Assembly: GCA_947598825.1 (NCBI GenBank) | Contig: CANQFM010000005.1 | Location: 39,877 to 103,876, forward strand | Length of the DNA: 64,000 nt | Reading direction: 5' to 3' | Source of the DNA: an uncultured Eisenbergiella sp. | GTDB lineage: Bacteria; Bacillota; Clostridia; Lachnospirales; Lachnospiraceae | Shown: in pieces, positions 8,771 to 19,400 of the stretch | Numbering within the stretch: position 1 is the stretch's first letter | Layout of the letters: each line of letters starts with the position of its first letter | The notes under the pieces: generated by a model | What the model saw: only the letters and a program-made list of their open reading frames with translations | Told to the model about the DNA's origin: nothing | Database searches by the model: none | Translations under genes and position numbers: made by a program

Positions 8771-9175
8771 ATGAATGAAAAAGAAAAGATGAGTTACCTA
8801 AAGGCTTTGATGTATATTGCACTGGCGGACGACACCATCGAAGAAGGAGAGGAACAGTATTTAAATCAGATTGGTAATTTGTATGGATTACAAGAATCGC
8901 AAATATCTGAACTTAAAAACAGTTTGCTAAATAAGGAAGAATCCTTAGAGAATATTTTGAGTGAGATTCAAAAAAGAGAAACAAAGCTTATGTTATTATA
9001 CGATTTGCTTGCTATTTGCTATACTGACAATAATTATTCTATCATGGAAAAGCAAGGCATGAGAAATATCTGCGATATTTTAAAGATTGAGAGCGGTAAA
9101 TTAACTGAAATGGAGCAAGTCATGCAGGAACAGGTAGAGTTACAGGAAAAAATAAACAAAATATTGGAAAGGTAA
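8771..9175 (+). CDS. TerB-like protein
   Basis: A 134-residue all-helical protein; start at ATG 8771, with AGGAG nine bases before it and only 4 bases after the previous stop. The N-terminus (MSYLKALMYIALADDTIEEGEEQYL cut here to its key part, ALMYIALADDTIEE) has the acidic A..D..I...E pattern of TerB/TerB-like metal-binding domains, which often mark tellurite-resistance, phage-defence and membrane-stress gene clusters. The C-terminal half is a predicted coiled coil ending EKINKILER. Its neighbours, a Gly-rich protein and dynamin-like GTPases, fit the membrane-linked context in which TerB domains occur. Direct metal binding is not shown. Confidence 0.6.
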   Translation: MNEKEKMSYLKALMYIALADDTIEEGEEQYLNQIGNLYGLQESQISELKNSLLNKEESLENILSEIQKRETKLMLLYDLLAICYTDNNYSIMEKQGMRNICDILKIESGKLTEMEQVMQEQVELQEKINKILER

Positions 9176-9184
9176 GGTAAGAAT

Positions 9185-9688
9185 ATGAAGTTCGGTAAAG
9201 TGGCTTGTTGTCTCTGTGCGGGCGCACTTTGTGTTGCTACTGGGGGGCTGGCGGCTCCAGCCATTGGCGCAGTGGTTGGCTCATCTGTTTTGGGTTTGTC
9301 AGGAGCTGCAGCAACTTCTGCCGGATTGGCAGCATTGGGAGGCGGTTCCCTGGCTGTCGGTGGACTTGGAATGGCAGGAGGAACCGCATTGATCCAGGCG
9401 GTGGCTGGTGGAGTTGGATTGGTTAGTGCCGGAATTGTTTCAAATGCCGCTGAGGGGGCAAAATCAAAGAAGCAAAATAAAGAATTGAGGGAAGAATTAC
9501 GGCAAGCCAATATCGATAATGCAACAAAGCAGCGAGTTATTACCCAACTCAATTCCCAAATTGAGACCTTGAAAGAGGCACTAAAGGAGGAAAAAGGAAG
9601 AAGCAGGAAAAATCAAGAAAAAATAAAATTGATGGAAGAACAGCTCAATGATTTGGAAAAGACGCTCCAGACTGCTTATGAGGCATGA
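9185..9688 (+). CDS. Glycine-rich membrane protein with coiled-coil tail
   Basis: A 167-residue protein 9 bases after the TerB-like gene. Residues 1-85 are small and hydrophobic, very rich in Gly and Ala (LAALGGGSLAVGGLGMAGG) like glycine-zipper segments that insert in membranes or oligomerise. Residues 95-165 are a charged coiled coil (ELREELRQANIDNATKQR). The N-terminus has two Cys (KVACCLCAG), but not a proper lipobox. The same Gly-rich/coiled-coil pairing occurs in proteins that assemble at membranes; pore formation is a guess. No named family recognised. Confidence 0.65.
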   Translation: MKFGKVACCLCAGALCVATGGLAAPAIGAVVGSSVLGLSGAAATSAGLAALGGGSLAVGGLGMAGGTALIQAVAGGVGLVSAGIVSNAAEGAKSKKQNKELREELRQANIDNATKQRVITQLNSQIETLKEALKEEKGRSRKNQEKIKLMEEQLNDLEKTLQTAYEA

Positions 9689-9699
9689 GGGACCATCTG

Positions 9700-11040
9700 A
9701 TGGATAAAGATAGTATAATTCTTAAGTATGAGCAGGAAGAGGTAAAAAGTGTTCAGAATGCCATACGGGAATTAAACAAGCAAAACAGCAAGCAAACAGA
9801 ACAGTTAGACAATGTGCAGGAAAGAATAAATAAGCTATATGCTCTTGCAGGAAAACAACCTTTAGAATCCAAAAGTACGACAGTTGCTTTACCTGAGGAT
9901 GAACCTTCAAAAGAGATTTTGAACCCTATATGCAGTTATGATGATCTTTATATTAAAGCAAGGGCCTCATTGATTGGCAGAGGCCTCGATGTTGATAATT
10001 TAGACTATCATGACTTGGTTTCCAAAAATGAGCTTAGCGAAATTGAGAAGGAATTAAATCGACCATTATCCCAAAGGGAAAAATGGAAAAAGGCAGATTT
10101 TGTTGCTGTTTTTATCGCTGCATCCGTAGGAAGTTTGGCGGATATAGCCTTAGGGAACAGAAACAGTTCCATCACGGGAGCAAATACAGATTTCTCAAAA
10201 TGGCTCAATGAATTTCATAAACATGATGGCGGTGGGCCAATTGATTATCAGGGAAAGGGATTCGGAGGAGGTTATCATAGGGGGTTATCCAGAGGACATG
10301 ATATACTTAGATTTGTAGAAGCCATAATGATGTTCAAGAATGGTGAGTTTATTGGGGTGCGACATGAATATGGTAAGGCAATTAAAGTTGTTTCAAAAGT
10401 TAATCAATATGGAACCCCCTATGAACAGTTGTCTGTAATTGAAGCAATTGTTAAATATGCTAGACATATGTTTGCGGATCTGTTTTCGACCTGTAGCCTT
10501 CCCTTTCCAGGAAGTTCCTTTTTGGCAGAATGTGATGATAGGCAGTTGCGAAAGTTTGCAGCGGATATGTATCAGAATGGTTTTAATTGCAAAAACATTA
10601 TTTTGCAGTCATTATCAACTGTCATTATTGAAGTGATAATAAGAATTTATTATTCTATACAATCCGTAAAACGTTATAAATGTGAAGTGGAATTGGCAGA
10701 GGATTATTCAAATTTTGAAGCGTTTAAAAGATTCTTCAAACCGGCGAACAAGGAAAAACTAAGAGAAATGCTTCTGGTTGCACATGCTATAGTAACTGCT
10801 GTAAATATCGGTAAGGTTATAATAAAAAAGTCTCCTTGGGAAATTAATATTACGGAGATATTTTCTGTAGTAAAATATGGCGTGATGGTTTTGAAAAGTA
10901 CAATGAGCCGCAATTCAGAATATGCAAAACTTATTAGAAACTCAAATGAGATACATGAGAGATGGGAATTGCTAGAGAGAGAGATTTGTTATAGCCTTGA
11001 AGATGCCGCGAGAGGAACAACAGAGATATTAATTATATAA
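9700..11040 (+). CDS. Unknown protein with N-terminal coiled coil and hydrophobic segments
   Basis: The chosen ATG at 9700 (446 residues) has AGGG nine bases upstream; an in-frame ATG at 9685 would overlap the previous stop but has poor ribosome-site spacing. Residues 1-50 are a coiled coil. Hydrophobic stretches lie near residue 133 (FVAVFIAASVGSLADIAL) and residue 300 (LSTVIIEVIIRIYY), so it may be membrane-associated. A conserved-looking Gly/His segment (GKGFGGGYHRGLSRGHD) sits between them. It follows the Gly-rich protein without a gap. I recognise no family; it could be an effector or a structural component of the module. Confidence 0.6.
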   Translation: MDKDSIILKYEQEEVKSVQNAIRELNKQNSKQTEQLDNVQERINKLYALAGKQPLESKSTTVALPEDEPSKEILNPICSYDDLYIKARASLIGRGLDVDNLDYHDLVSKNELSEIEKELNRPLSQREKWKKADFVAVFIAASVGSLADIALGNRNSSITGANTDFSKWLNEFHKHDGGGPIDYQGKGFGGGYHRGLSRGHDILRFVEAIMMFKNGEFIGVRHEYGKAIKVVSKVNQYGTPYEQLSVIEAIVKYARHMFADLFSTCSLPFPGSSFLAECDDRQLRKFAADMYQNGFNCKNIILQSLSTVIIEVIIRIYYSIQSVKRYKCEVELAEDYSNFEAFKRFFKPANKEKLREMLLVAHAIVTAVNIGKVIIKKSPWEINITEIFSVVKYGVMVLKSTMSRNSEYAKLIRNSNEIHERWELLEREICYSLEDAARGTTEILII

Positions 11041-11085
11041 ATAATCAATATTGGCCCCTTTTAGCTGGATTCAATAATTTGTGAT

Positions 11086-11402
11086 CCTAAAATTGCACTT
11101 TTAATGCGGGTGGAAAGGGAAAACGGTCCCATGGTAATCTGGGACTCCATATTTAAGAATTGTATGGCCACAAATATAAAGCTGAAAGAATCAGAAACTT
11201 ATTATGGCGGTGTGATCCATACGGAAAAGAAAGCGCAACTAAACTGATTCTGATAAAAATAATTTGTTTTTTCAACTACGTGCATTTCTAATTTTAAAAA
11301 GCCTATACATCATACTAAATATCTAACTTTATTCCGAGATGGGACAAAAAGCAGTGGGAATGAAGTCATAAGCAAACGAGAGGAGGCAATAGTGAAGGTT
11401 TG
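11086..11402 (+). pseudogene. Decayed second copy of the beta-helix gene
   Basis: This stretch is nearly identical to parts of the gene at 8032-8766. The DNA around 11095-11120 matches 8132-8153, then jumps to sequence matching 8239 onward, with GTGG at both edges of the missing piece; the stretch around 11310-11395 matches 8617-8690. The frame is broken by deletions and no full reading frame remains. It fills most of the 438-base gap before the first GTPase gene, showing that the module once held at least two such genes. Confidence 0.85.
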
Positions 11403-11478
11403 TTGAGATAAATTATGAATTCGATAGGAATATAGAGACGGATGAAAAGAAAAATAAAGTGGTCAAGAGGTGGACGAG

Positions 11479-12828
11479 ATGAATACGGCAATTTTATCGG
11501 TTGCGCAAATAGTTATAAGCAATCCGATTATATACGATGAAGCAGAGACTAAAAAAGAATATTATAACCGATTGAATTCTTATATTCGAGCAGGACAGTG
11601 GAATCGGCGAAAATATGAGAAATCGGAATTATCAGCATATCAGAAAATACTCGTATCCAGTGAGATGGTGAAAGGGGTTCATGATATCTCGTATTACAGA
11701 TATTATATTCTTCTGGATGTGATCCACATATTGGGGTATGAGGTTAAATTGACCGATAATGATAAATTTGAATCTCTGAAAGAAAAATATTTTTCCGATT
11801 TTGGATCAAAAGACGCTGAAAGGCAGTTCGTTAACAAGTTACTCGCAGCTTTTACAGGAAACGGAGAAGAAAAGTATAGAAAGGTAAAGGCGATTGCCAA
11901 AAGCAAGGCATTAGGAGATGCCGAACAATATATCAGACTTGTACTTAAAAACCTGATGTTTATGGAAAAGAAACCGTCGGGAATTATGATTACGGCGACA
12001 ATGAGTGCAGGAAAATCGACGTTTATTAATGCACTTACCGGAAAATATGTTTGCTTGTCTCAAAATATGGCTTGTACCAGCAAAATACACCATATCGTGA
12101 ACAAGGCATTTGAAGACGGCTATTCTTATGAATACGATCATGATCTTATCATGACGGCGGGCCGGGAAGAACTATTGAATGATAACACAGAAAATAATTC
12201 GGACAAAATTGTTGTAGGGACTCATTTTGTTGGCCCTTTGGGTGCTCAGAGAATAATAATCAGCGACTCGCCTGGAGTGAATTACAGCGGGGATAAAGAA
12301 CATGAGATTATAACGGATAAGCTTATGAAGGGCCGTAATTATCATCTTCTGATCTATATTATGAATGCAACGCAGTTGGGAACCAATGATGAGGATGTTC
12401 ATCTGGGATATGTAAAGAAAACCATTGGAAGGACACCGGTACTATTTATAATGAATAAAATCGATGCTTTCAACGTAGAAGAGGAGGATTTTGAGGCGGC
12501 GATCCAGAGGCAGACCGATTATTTGAAGAAGAAAGGATTCAAAAATCCAATCGTTTGTCCGGTCTCTGCGAGGGCAGGATATTTGGGAAAACGTTATGAG
12601 ATGGGAAATTTGTCAAGGGCAGAACAGCGAGAATTTTACAACTATATAGATAAATTCGCTCAGATGAATCTGCCTGTCTATTACGGGAAAATGTTTAGGA
12701 AAATAAAAATAGCGAATGCGGACAGTGAAGAACTGCAACTGCAAAAAATGTGCGGATTAGCGTATGTAGAGAAAATAATTATAAAACTGATGACAGGAGG
12801 ACAACAAAGTGGCACAGGTTTATGTTAA
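11479..12828 (+). CDS. Dynamin-like GTPase, short partner
   Basis: A 449-residue protein starting at ATG 11479 (AGAGGTGG just upstream; an in-frame GTG nine bases earlier is the less likely start). G1/P-loop TMSAGKST is near residue 175, G3 DSPG near 263 and G4 NKID near 326, in the order of the dynamin/YdjA-like GTPase family. About 165 residues precede the G domain and only a short helical tail follows, so it lacks a full stalk. It overlaps the next gene by 20 bases. Bacterial dynamins often work as unequal pairs that tether or reshape membranes, so a heteromer with the next protein is likely. Confidence 0.8.
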   Translation: MNTAILSVAQIVISNPIIYDEAETKKEYYNRLNSYIRAGQWNRRKYEKSELSAYQKILVSSEMVKGVHDISYYRYYILLDVIHILGYEVKLTDNDKFESLKEKYFSDFGSKDAERQFVNKLLAAFTGNGEEKYRKVKAIAKSKALGDAEQYIRLVLKNLMFMEKKPSGIMITATMSAGKSTFINALTGKYVCLSQNMACTSKIHHIVNKAFEDGYSYEYDHDLIMTAGREELLNDNTENNSDKIVVGTHFVGPLGAQRIIISDSPGVNYSGDKEHEIITDKLMKGRNYHLLIYIMNATQLGTNDEDVHLGYVKKTIGRTPVLFIMNKIDAFNVEEEDFEAAIQRQTDYLKKKGFKNPIVCPVSARAGYLGKRYEMGNLSRAEQREFYNYIDKFAQMNLPVYYGKMFRKIKIANADSEELQLQKMCGLAYVEKIIIKLMTGGQQSGTGLC

Positions 12829-15358
12829 GTACAATCCCTATCGTTTGGAAACACAGATTGATGTGAATGGGAACAGGATTGCTACAGACAGTATTTTATA
12901 TAAGGTGGTAAAGGGAAAACGTTTGCAGGAATGGGTTGGAAAATTTCCCCAGATGTTAGTAGACGAACTTAATTCGGTAGATTTTGATATTGAATTTTAT
13001 GGGTTGCCGCTTGACTGGGATGATTTTGAGGATGTATTCAATTATGCGAAGGAGCAAGGCATAATAAAAAAACTTAATCTGAAATTTATAGAGGGGAAAT
13101 CGGATGAGGCTATTAATGAGAAAATAGTAGATATATTTACGGACCTTCGGGAAGGACCGATAGATGACTTTAGGGATTCTAAACTGGAAAAGGCATTTGC
13201 AAATATTAACCAGACGGTTTTTCCGATAAATGTTATTGCAACAATGAGTTCCGGTAAGTCTACGCTTATTAATGCTCTGTTGGGAAAAAGAATCATGCCG
13301 TCGAAAAATGAGGCTTGTACAGCGACGATCACGGAAATACTGGACGATGATACAGAACAGTTCGCGGCTGTTGTATACAATGAGGATGAAGTGATACTTC
13401 AAGAGATACCGGAACTTAGCTACGAGATTATGAGTGAGCTGAATGATAACGAGGAGGTACACAGGATAACTGCAAGAGGAAATATTCCTTTCCTTGATGC
13501 GAGAAGTACGGCATTAATGCTGGTAGATACGCCCGGACCGAATAATTCGCAGAATCAGGCCCATAAAAATACAACCTACAGGGCAATTAATAACGATTCA
13601 AACAATCTGATCTTATATGTACTCAATGGCACTCAGTTGTCTACGAATGACGATGCTTCCCTGTTGTCATATGTGGCAGATCAGATTAAAAAAGGTGGCA
13701 AACAGGTTAGGGATCGTTTTATTTTTGTAATTAATAAAATGGATGGTTTTAATCCGGAAGAGGAGGACATCGGGAAAGCGATTAAGGCCGCTAAAAGATA
13801 CCTGGGAGCATATGGGATCGAAGATCCGCAGATTTTCCCGTGCTCTGCGTATACGGCACTTAATATTCGAACCTATTTGGATAAAATTGATATTGATAAC
13901 CTTACGCGAAATGATGAAAGAAAGCTTCCGGCTGCCGCCAGAGACACGCTTCCTATGATCGATAAATTTATTGATTATGAATCGATGCATCTGGAGCAAT
14001 ATTCCACTTTATCGCCGAGTGCCCAGAGAGAACTTGATTTCAAATTGCGTCAGGCAGAAAAAAACGGGGACACAAAAGAACAAGCGCTGATACATTGCGG
14101 TATTTATTCTATAGAGGCCGCTATCACTGCTTATGTAAAGAAATATGCGAAAACAAAAAAAGTAAAAGACCTGGTAGAATCCTTTCAGGAGGTCTTAGAG
14201 AGTACGCAGGTTTTGACGAAGGCAAAGACGCAGGTCGCGATGGATGAACAGGCGGCCAAGGCCGCTGTGGAACGTGCCGCTATAGTGAAGGAAAAAATAA
14301 AGGATGGAAAGGAAGCGGCAGAGTTTAAAAAAAGAATTGAGGCGTTGAATCCGATAGGCTCTATTGAAGAGCGTGCAGAAATCCTTAAGGCCGAATCGGC
14401 AAAAAAAACAGGGCTTGTTTTTCAGCCATATGGAGATGTTATAACAAATAAAGACGAAGCGAAGCGCCTAGTGTCCCAATTTACTCTGCATAGTTCAGAT
14501 TCGATTGCAGAATTAACTGCGGAACTGGAGAGTGTTATAAGAAGGGAGGTAATGGAGACCGGAGAGAAATTATTGAAAGAGTATCAGGAAAAGCTGGAAA
14601 AGATAGATGAAAATGCGGATGATAAAACGCTTGATTTCGGCACCGCGGATCTCATTAAGGGTGCACTCAATAATATGAAAGAAAGCGCGAAAGAATGGTG
14701 CTCTGATGATTTTGCGGCTGCAACAGTGGAGGATGTGGGAGAGACGACCTATGAGGACCGGGTTTATTATGAAAAGGTCGGCCAGGAAGAGGAACAGGTG
14801 GTCGCCGGGACAGAAAAAGTGAAGATCGGTACTAAAAAAGTAAAGGTCGGCTCGCACAAAGAATGGACAGGAACAAAATCAGTTCAGAATCCAAAGAAAA
14901 AAGGGTTGTTGGGAAAGCTAAAATTTTGGCAGCCCGATTATATAGAGAAAGATGTTTATGAGACAGTCATCGATTATAAGGATGAGGATGTTTACGATAC
15001 CGTAGTGAAATATAAAACGGTGATGCGTGATATTTACGAGGAAAAGCACGAAAAAATCGAAAAGTTTTCGGTGGAGACTGCAGTTATCCAGACGGGATTG
15101 ATCAGTAAGCTCAGAAGAAGTCTTGACGAAGGGATTGAGGATGCTTTGAAGTATGCCGAGGAGCAGATTGACAGAATCAAAACTCAGTTTTCTAAACTTT
15201 TTGATGAATTGGACATGCTGATCAAACAAAAGTACGAAGAACTGGAAAAGTGTGCAAGTGATCAACAGACAAAAGAGGCGGCACTGGAGCAGAATAAAAA
15301 ACTGCTCGCCTGGATTGAGGCCTGTCAGGCTGAAATTGAAGATGTTCTTAACATTTAA
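12809..15358 (+). CDS. Dynamin-like GTPase, long partner with stalk
   Basis: An 849-residue protein from GTG 12809, with AGGAGG eight bases before it inside the previous gene. P-loop TMSSGKST (near residue 149), DTPG (near 240) and NKMD (near 309) define the GTPase. From about residue 450 on it is coiled-coil rich, as in a dynamin stalk. Residues about 645-755 are a run of short charged beta-like repeats (EKVKIGTKKVKVGSHKEW; YETVIDYKDEDVYDTVV) broken by a basic/aromatic patch (KKKGLLGKLKFWQPDY) that could touch lipid. Translation is probably coupled to the short GTPase. Membrane fission, fusion or tethering is the expected activity. Confidence 0.85.
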   Translation: MAQVYVKYNPYRLETQIDVNGNRIATDSILYKVVKGKRLQEWVGKFPQMLVDELNSVDFDIEFYGLPLDWDDFEDVFNYAKEQGIIKKLNLKFIEGKSDEAINEKIVDIFTDLREGPIDDFRDSKLEKAFANINQTVFPINVIATMSSGKSTLINALLGKRIMPSKNEACTATITEILDDDTEQFAAVVYNEDEVILQEIPELSYEIMSELNDNEEVHRITARGNIPFLDARSTALMLVDTPGPNNSQNQAHKNTTYRAINNDSNNLILYVLNGTQLSTNDDASLLSYVADQIKKGGKQVRDRFIFVINKMDGFNPEEEDIGKAIKAAKRYLGAYGIEDPQIFPCSAYTALNIRTYLDKIDIDNLTRNDERKLPAAARDTLPMIDKFIDYESMHLEQYSTLSPSAQRELDFKLRQAEKNGDTKEQALIHCGIYSIEAAITAYVKKYAKTKKVKDLVESFQEVLESTQVLTKAKTQVAMDEQAAKAAVERAAIVKEKIKDGKEAAEFKKRIEALNPIGSIEERAEILKAESAKKTGLVFQPYGDVITNKDEAKRLVSQFTLHSSDSIAELTAELESVIRREVMETGEKLLKEYQEKLEKIDENADDKTLDFGTADLIKGALNNMKESAKEWCSDDFAAATVEDVGETTYEDRVYYEKVGQEEEQVVAGTEKVKIGTKKVKVGSHKEWTGTKSVQNPKKKGLLGKLKFWQPDYIEKDVYETVIDYKDEDVYDTVVKYKTVMRDIYEEKHEKIEKFSVETAVIQTGLISKLRRSLDEGIEDALKYAEEQIDRIKTQFSKLFDELDMLIKQKYEELEKCASDQQTKEAALEQNKKLLAWIEACQAEIEDVLNI

Positions 15359-15375
15359 GGAAAGAAGGCGATAAA

Positions 15376-16014
15376 ATGCATGATGAAGTGAAGAAATGTG
15401 CTGAAAGAAATGATATAAAGGGGCTGCGGTACATATTTGTCGATGCTCTGGATGTAGATCCTACATTTGATAAATACAGAGAAGACTATGAATATTGCAA
15501 GCAGAAGACCGATATTTTTGATTCGCATCGGGAGATTTCGCCTTTGATTTCCAATAGAAGCCAATGGACGCTGCAATATTGGGAACAGCTCAAATTAGAT
15601 TTGATGAAGAATTTTTCAGAAAAAAGATTTGAGCATATGATTTCAGTGGCGAGGGTGGTTTACGCTGAAAAGATATCCCGGCTGGAACAGGAACGGCAGA
15701 AGAAAGAACAGGAAGAAAGCAGAAAAAATGCAGTCGAACAAAAGAGAAGAAGTCCTGAACCAGTCGTGGATACCGTTCGGATGAAAGAAATGCAGGATCA
15801 GCGGATCGCTGAGGCACAAAAGAAGCTAGAGGAAGAGAATAAAAGAATTGAAGCGGAACAGGCTGAGCAGAGAGCAAGAATAGCGGCCGCGCAAAAGAAT
15901 GATACGCGGTCAGATATACAGTATGGGAGAAGTATGCAAAAAAAAGCGTTGGGGATTGTTCTGGTCGGGGTATTGCTGATAGCAATAATATTCATAATGG
16001 TGATACTGCATTAG
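15376..16014 (+). CDS. Tail-anchored coiled-coil membrane protein
   Basis: A 212-residue protein 17 bases after the long GTPase gene. Residues 1-95 are a mixed helical domain, residues 95-185 a highly charged coiled coil (EEENKRIEAEQAEQRARI), and the last 22 residues a hydrophobic anchor (IVLVGVLLIAIIFIMVIL) right at the C-terminus. It is therefore expected to face the cytoplasm while held in the membrane. It could recruit the dynamin-like GTPases or the HerA-type ATPase to the membrane. No named family recognised. Confidence 0.7.
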   Translation: MHDEVKKCAERNDIKGLRYIFVDALDVDPTFDKYREDYEYCKQKTDIFDSHREISPLISNRSQWTLQYWEQLKLDLMKNFSEKRFEHMISVARVVYAEKISRLEQERQKKEQEESRKNAVEQKRRSPEPVVDTVRMKEMQDQRIAEAQKKLEEENKRIEAEQAEQRARIAAAQKNDTRSDIQYGRSMQKKALGIVLVGVLLIAIIFIMVILH

Positions 16015-16058
16015 AACAATCCCTTGAAAAAACGATTCCGAGGCAAGAAAAAAGACTT

Positions 16059-16424
16059 TTGAAAAGCGCTGCATACGAAACGATAGTGTGGACAGACGAA
16101 ATAAAGATAGAACGTTCAGTTGACGGAAATTGGATATGGTGTACATTTTATATGAAAGAAAAAAGGGAATATCTGTATGAAAAGATACAGGACCAGAGAA
16201 GAATCGTGCAAATAGAAAATCACAGAGAAAGATGGAAATTGTGTCCAACAACCAAAACTTTCAATTATTTTGTTAAGCTGCAATTAGATGCAAACAATAA
16301 ATATACCGGTTATTGTAAGGTGATAGAAAAAAGGCTAGCAGATGTCAAGGGGATTCCTTTTCTTGGCACAAAAATTGAAGGCAATGACTGGAAGTATTAC
16401 GGAAGGAGAAAAATGCAGACATGA
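16059..16424 (+). CDS. Small conserved-looking protein, unknown
   Basis: The protein is 121 residues if TTG 16059 is the start. The frame stays open upstream into the previous gene, so the start is uncertain, and the ribosome site is weak. Sequence is rich in Trp, Tyr and Lys (WIWCTFYMKEKREYLYEK) with alternating strand pattern, fitting a small beta or alpha/beta fold; no membrane segment. Its stop overlaps the start of the HerA-type ATPase in an ATGA, so the two are translationally coupled and may form a complex. No family recognised. Confidence 0.55.
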   Translation: MKSAAYETIVWTDEIKIERSVDGNWIWCTFYMKEKREYLYEKIQDQRRIVQIENHRERWKLCPTTKTFNYFVKLQLDANNKYTGYCKVIEKRLADVKGIPFLGTKIEGNDWKYYGRRKMQT

Positions 16425-19400
16425 GATTTGCAGATATGGAGAAAGCGGAAGCGATCAATCCGGGAAATGCTGCAATAACGCCTTCGCGGTTCCAGACAAA
16501 GCTGGATGACCGGCCGTATGCAGAGCCAGATCCAAAAAGTATGAGTCTTAATGTGTTGGAGGATAATCTGGGAAATTGTCTGAACATTATAGAAGATGAA
16601 GTAATGAAAGGATATGTAACGAGATTAAACCAGCTGCCGATCGTTCAGCCGGAGGCTGTGATTGGTCAGAAACTGGGAGACATTCATTTCTTCAGGATTT
16701 CGGAGCTGGTTTATCAGGAAGATGAATTTTCTGCCGATAAGCTTGCCATGGTATTTCATACGCTGTCAAATAAACCCTGTACACTGGTATTGATGTTGAG
16801 AAGTGATGGGGAAAAGACAGATTTTTATCTTGGTGCAAGGCCAAACGGTTCAAATTCAGCCGGAACACTATTTCAAATGTTGAAACAAAGCTTATTGGGA
16901 TTCTTCCCGGGCAGCCGGATATCAGAGTATTATGATGAGGATATGAGGAAGGATCTTGTGTCCGCTAAAGTTGGCTGCATATCGAGTGTGACGTGCATTG
17001 CTGATTATAAGCAAAATGAGAAATGGATATCTGATAAGGAATTCATACAAGGGCTTGAAAAGTTTGTCTATACGATGGGAGGAAAGAGTTATACAGCGAT
17101 CCTGATAGCGGACAGTGTTGAAAATAATGAGTTGCTATGGCGGAAGCATGAATATGAACAGATTTATACACAAATCTCTCCTTTTGCAAATATGCAGATG
17201 AACTTTTCTGTTTCCGACGGAGGAAGCCTGGCCGTTGGAAACAGTGAAGGTTCGACAAGAAGTATTGCGCATACGGATACGAAAGGAATTTCAGCATCAA
17301 AGACGGAGGGATCAACGTATTCGACGGGGACGAATGAGACAACAGGAAGTTCTGATACGCTTACGGATACGCATACGGAATCAAATTCTGTATCAAACGG
17401 AAAAACACATACAAAAGGAACGACAGACGGGACCAGCAGAACGGTTACAAATGGATTTAATGTGGGGATGTATGCAGGCGGGGCGGGTGGTGGAGTATCG
17501 GCCGGAATATCTGCAGGATATAGTCATTCGGTCTCGAAAGGGACCAGCCATACGGATTCTGTGTCAGATTCCATTACTAAAACGTTGACCCATGGATTCA
17601 GTAATTCAAGTGGAACAAGCCATAGCAACAGTAAATCATCTGGAAAAACGGAAGGGAGAAGTATTTCAGCAAGCAAAGGGGTAGTTGCCAGTGAAAATAC
17701 GTCGGATTCGATCAGTGATGCCTTTAATTTAGTTAATACAATGACCTTGACAGATTCTTTCGGAACTTCGAGAAGCATTGCTCTAAATTCTCGTAATATG
17801 ACATTGGGCCTGGCCTTGGAGCGGATCGAGAAACATCTGGAGCGGATTGAAGAATGCGAAAGCTTTGGTATGTGGAATTTTGCGGCATATTTTCTTGGGG
17901 AAACTGCAGCTGAGACGGAGACGGCGGCCAATATTTACAAATCAGTTATGGCAGGAACAGACAGCGGTATAGAGCGCAGCGCCATCAATTCATGGGTGGA
18001 TGAAGAGGCTGTGAAGAGTCTTTTGAAATATATTCAAAGTTTTGTACACCCCCGGTTTGTATACAAAGGCTTCAGTTATGAAGAAGATCGATATGTTGCG
18101 GTGGATCCTTCCGCTTTGGTCAGTACGAACGAACTGGCGATTCATATGGGAATGCCGCGGCATTCCGTCAGGGGGCTTCCCGTCGTGGAGCATGCGCAAT
18201 TTGCGCAGGAAGTGATCGTCAGGCAGGAAAACAAAGCCGGGAAAATTAGATTGGGGAATATCTATAATCTTGGCCAGAAGACAAGTGCGGATTTGGAACT
18301 GGATGTGGAAAGCCTGACGATGCATACTTTTGTAACAGGTTCCACAGGATCGGGGAAATCCAACACGATATATAAACTTCTCAGTGAACTGCGGAAAAAG
18401 GATGTAGCTTTTCTGGTGATTGAGCCGGCAAAAGGGGAGTATAAGAGTGCTTTTGGGTCAGACCCGGATGTACAAATATACGGAACCAATCCCAATTTGA
18501 AAGAGGCTCAAATGCTTAGGATCAATCCTTTTCGGTTCCCGGCACATATTCATGTTCTGGAGCATTTGGACCGGTTAATTGAGATATTTAATGTTTGTTG
18601 GCCGATGTACGCAGCCATGCCAGCTATTTTAAAGGATTCCGTGGAAAGGGCTTATGTAGAATGTGGGTGGGATCTCGAATTATCTGAGAACAGATATGAT
18701 AGTAGGTTGTTTCCGAATTTCAGAGATGTTGTGAAACAGATCAGACTGGTACTTAAAGAAAGTGATTATTCTAATGATAATAAAGGAGATTACACAGGTT
18801 CCCTTGTCACAAGGCTCAGGTCGTTGACGAATGGAATCAATGGTTTGATCTTTACGACAGATGATGTTGAGGATAGCCGGTTGTTTGATGAAAATTCGAT
18901 CGTCGATCTCAGTCGTGTGGGTTCCGCAGAAACAAAGTCGTTAATCATGGGCTTTCTTGTTCTTAAACTACAGGAATACCGCATGGAGCAAAGAAGCGTC
19001 GGAGCCGGTATCAATGAACGGCTCCGTCATGTGACGGTATTGGAAGAGGCCCATAATCTGCTAAAGAGGGTGACAGCCGGGCAGGGCGGTGAAGGCGCAA
19101 ATATGCTTGGGAAATCTGTTGAGATGCTTGCCAATTCCATTGCTGAAATGAGGACATATGGAGAAGGATTTATAATTGCAGATCAGTCTCCTGGGCTGCT
19201 CGACATGTCTGCCATTAGGAATACAAATACCAAAATCATTTTACGCCTGCCTGACATCGGTGACAGAGAATTGGTTGGAAAAGCGGCAGGACTGAATGAT
19301 AAACAAATTACCGAGCTCACGAAACTTGAAAAAGGTGTTGCTGCCGTTTCTCAAAGTGACTGGCTTGAACCGGTGCTTTGTCAGGTTGACAGGTTCGATG

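Noticed and set aside
17215..17790. DNA repeat array in the ATPase gene
   Set aside because: The repeats are at protein level (Ser/Thr/Gly/His); the DNA is not regularly periodic, so it is not a CRISPR or tandem DNA array.
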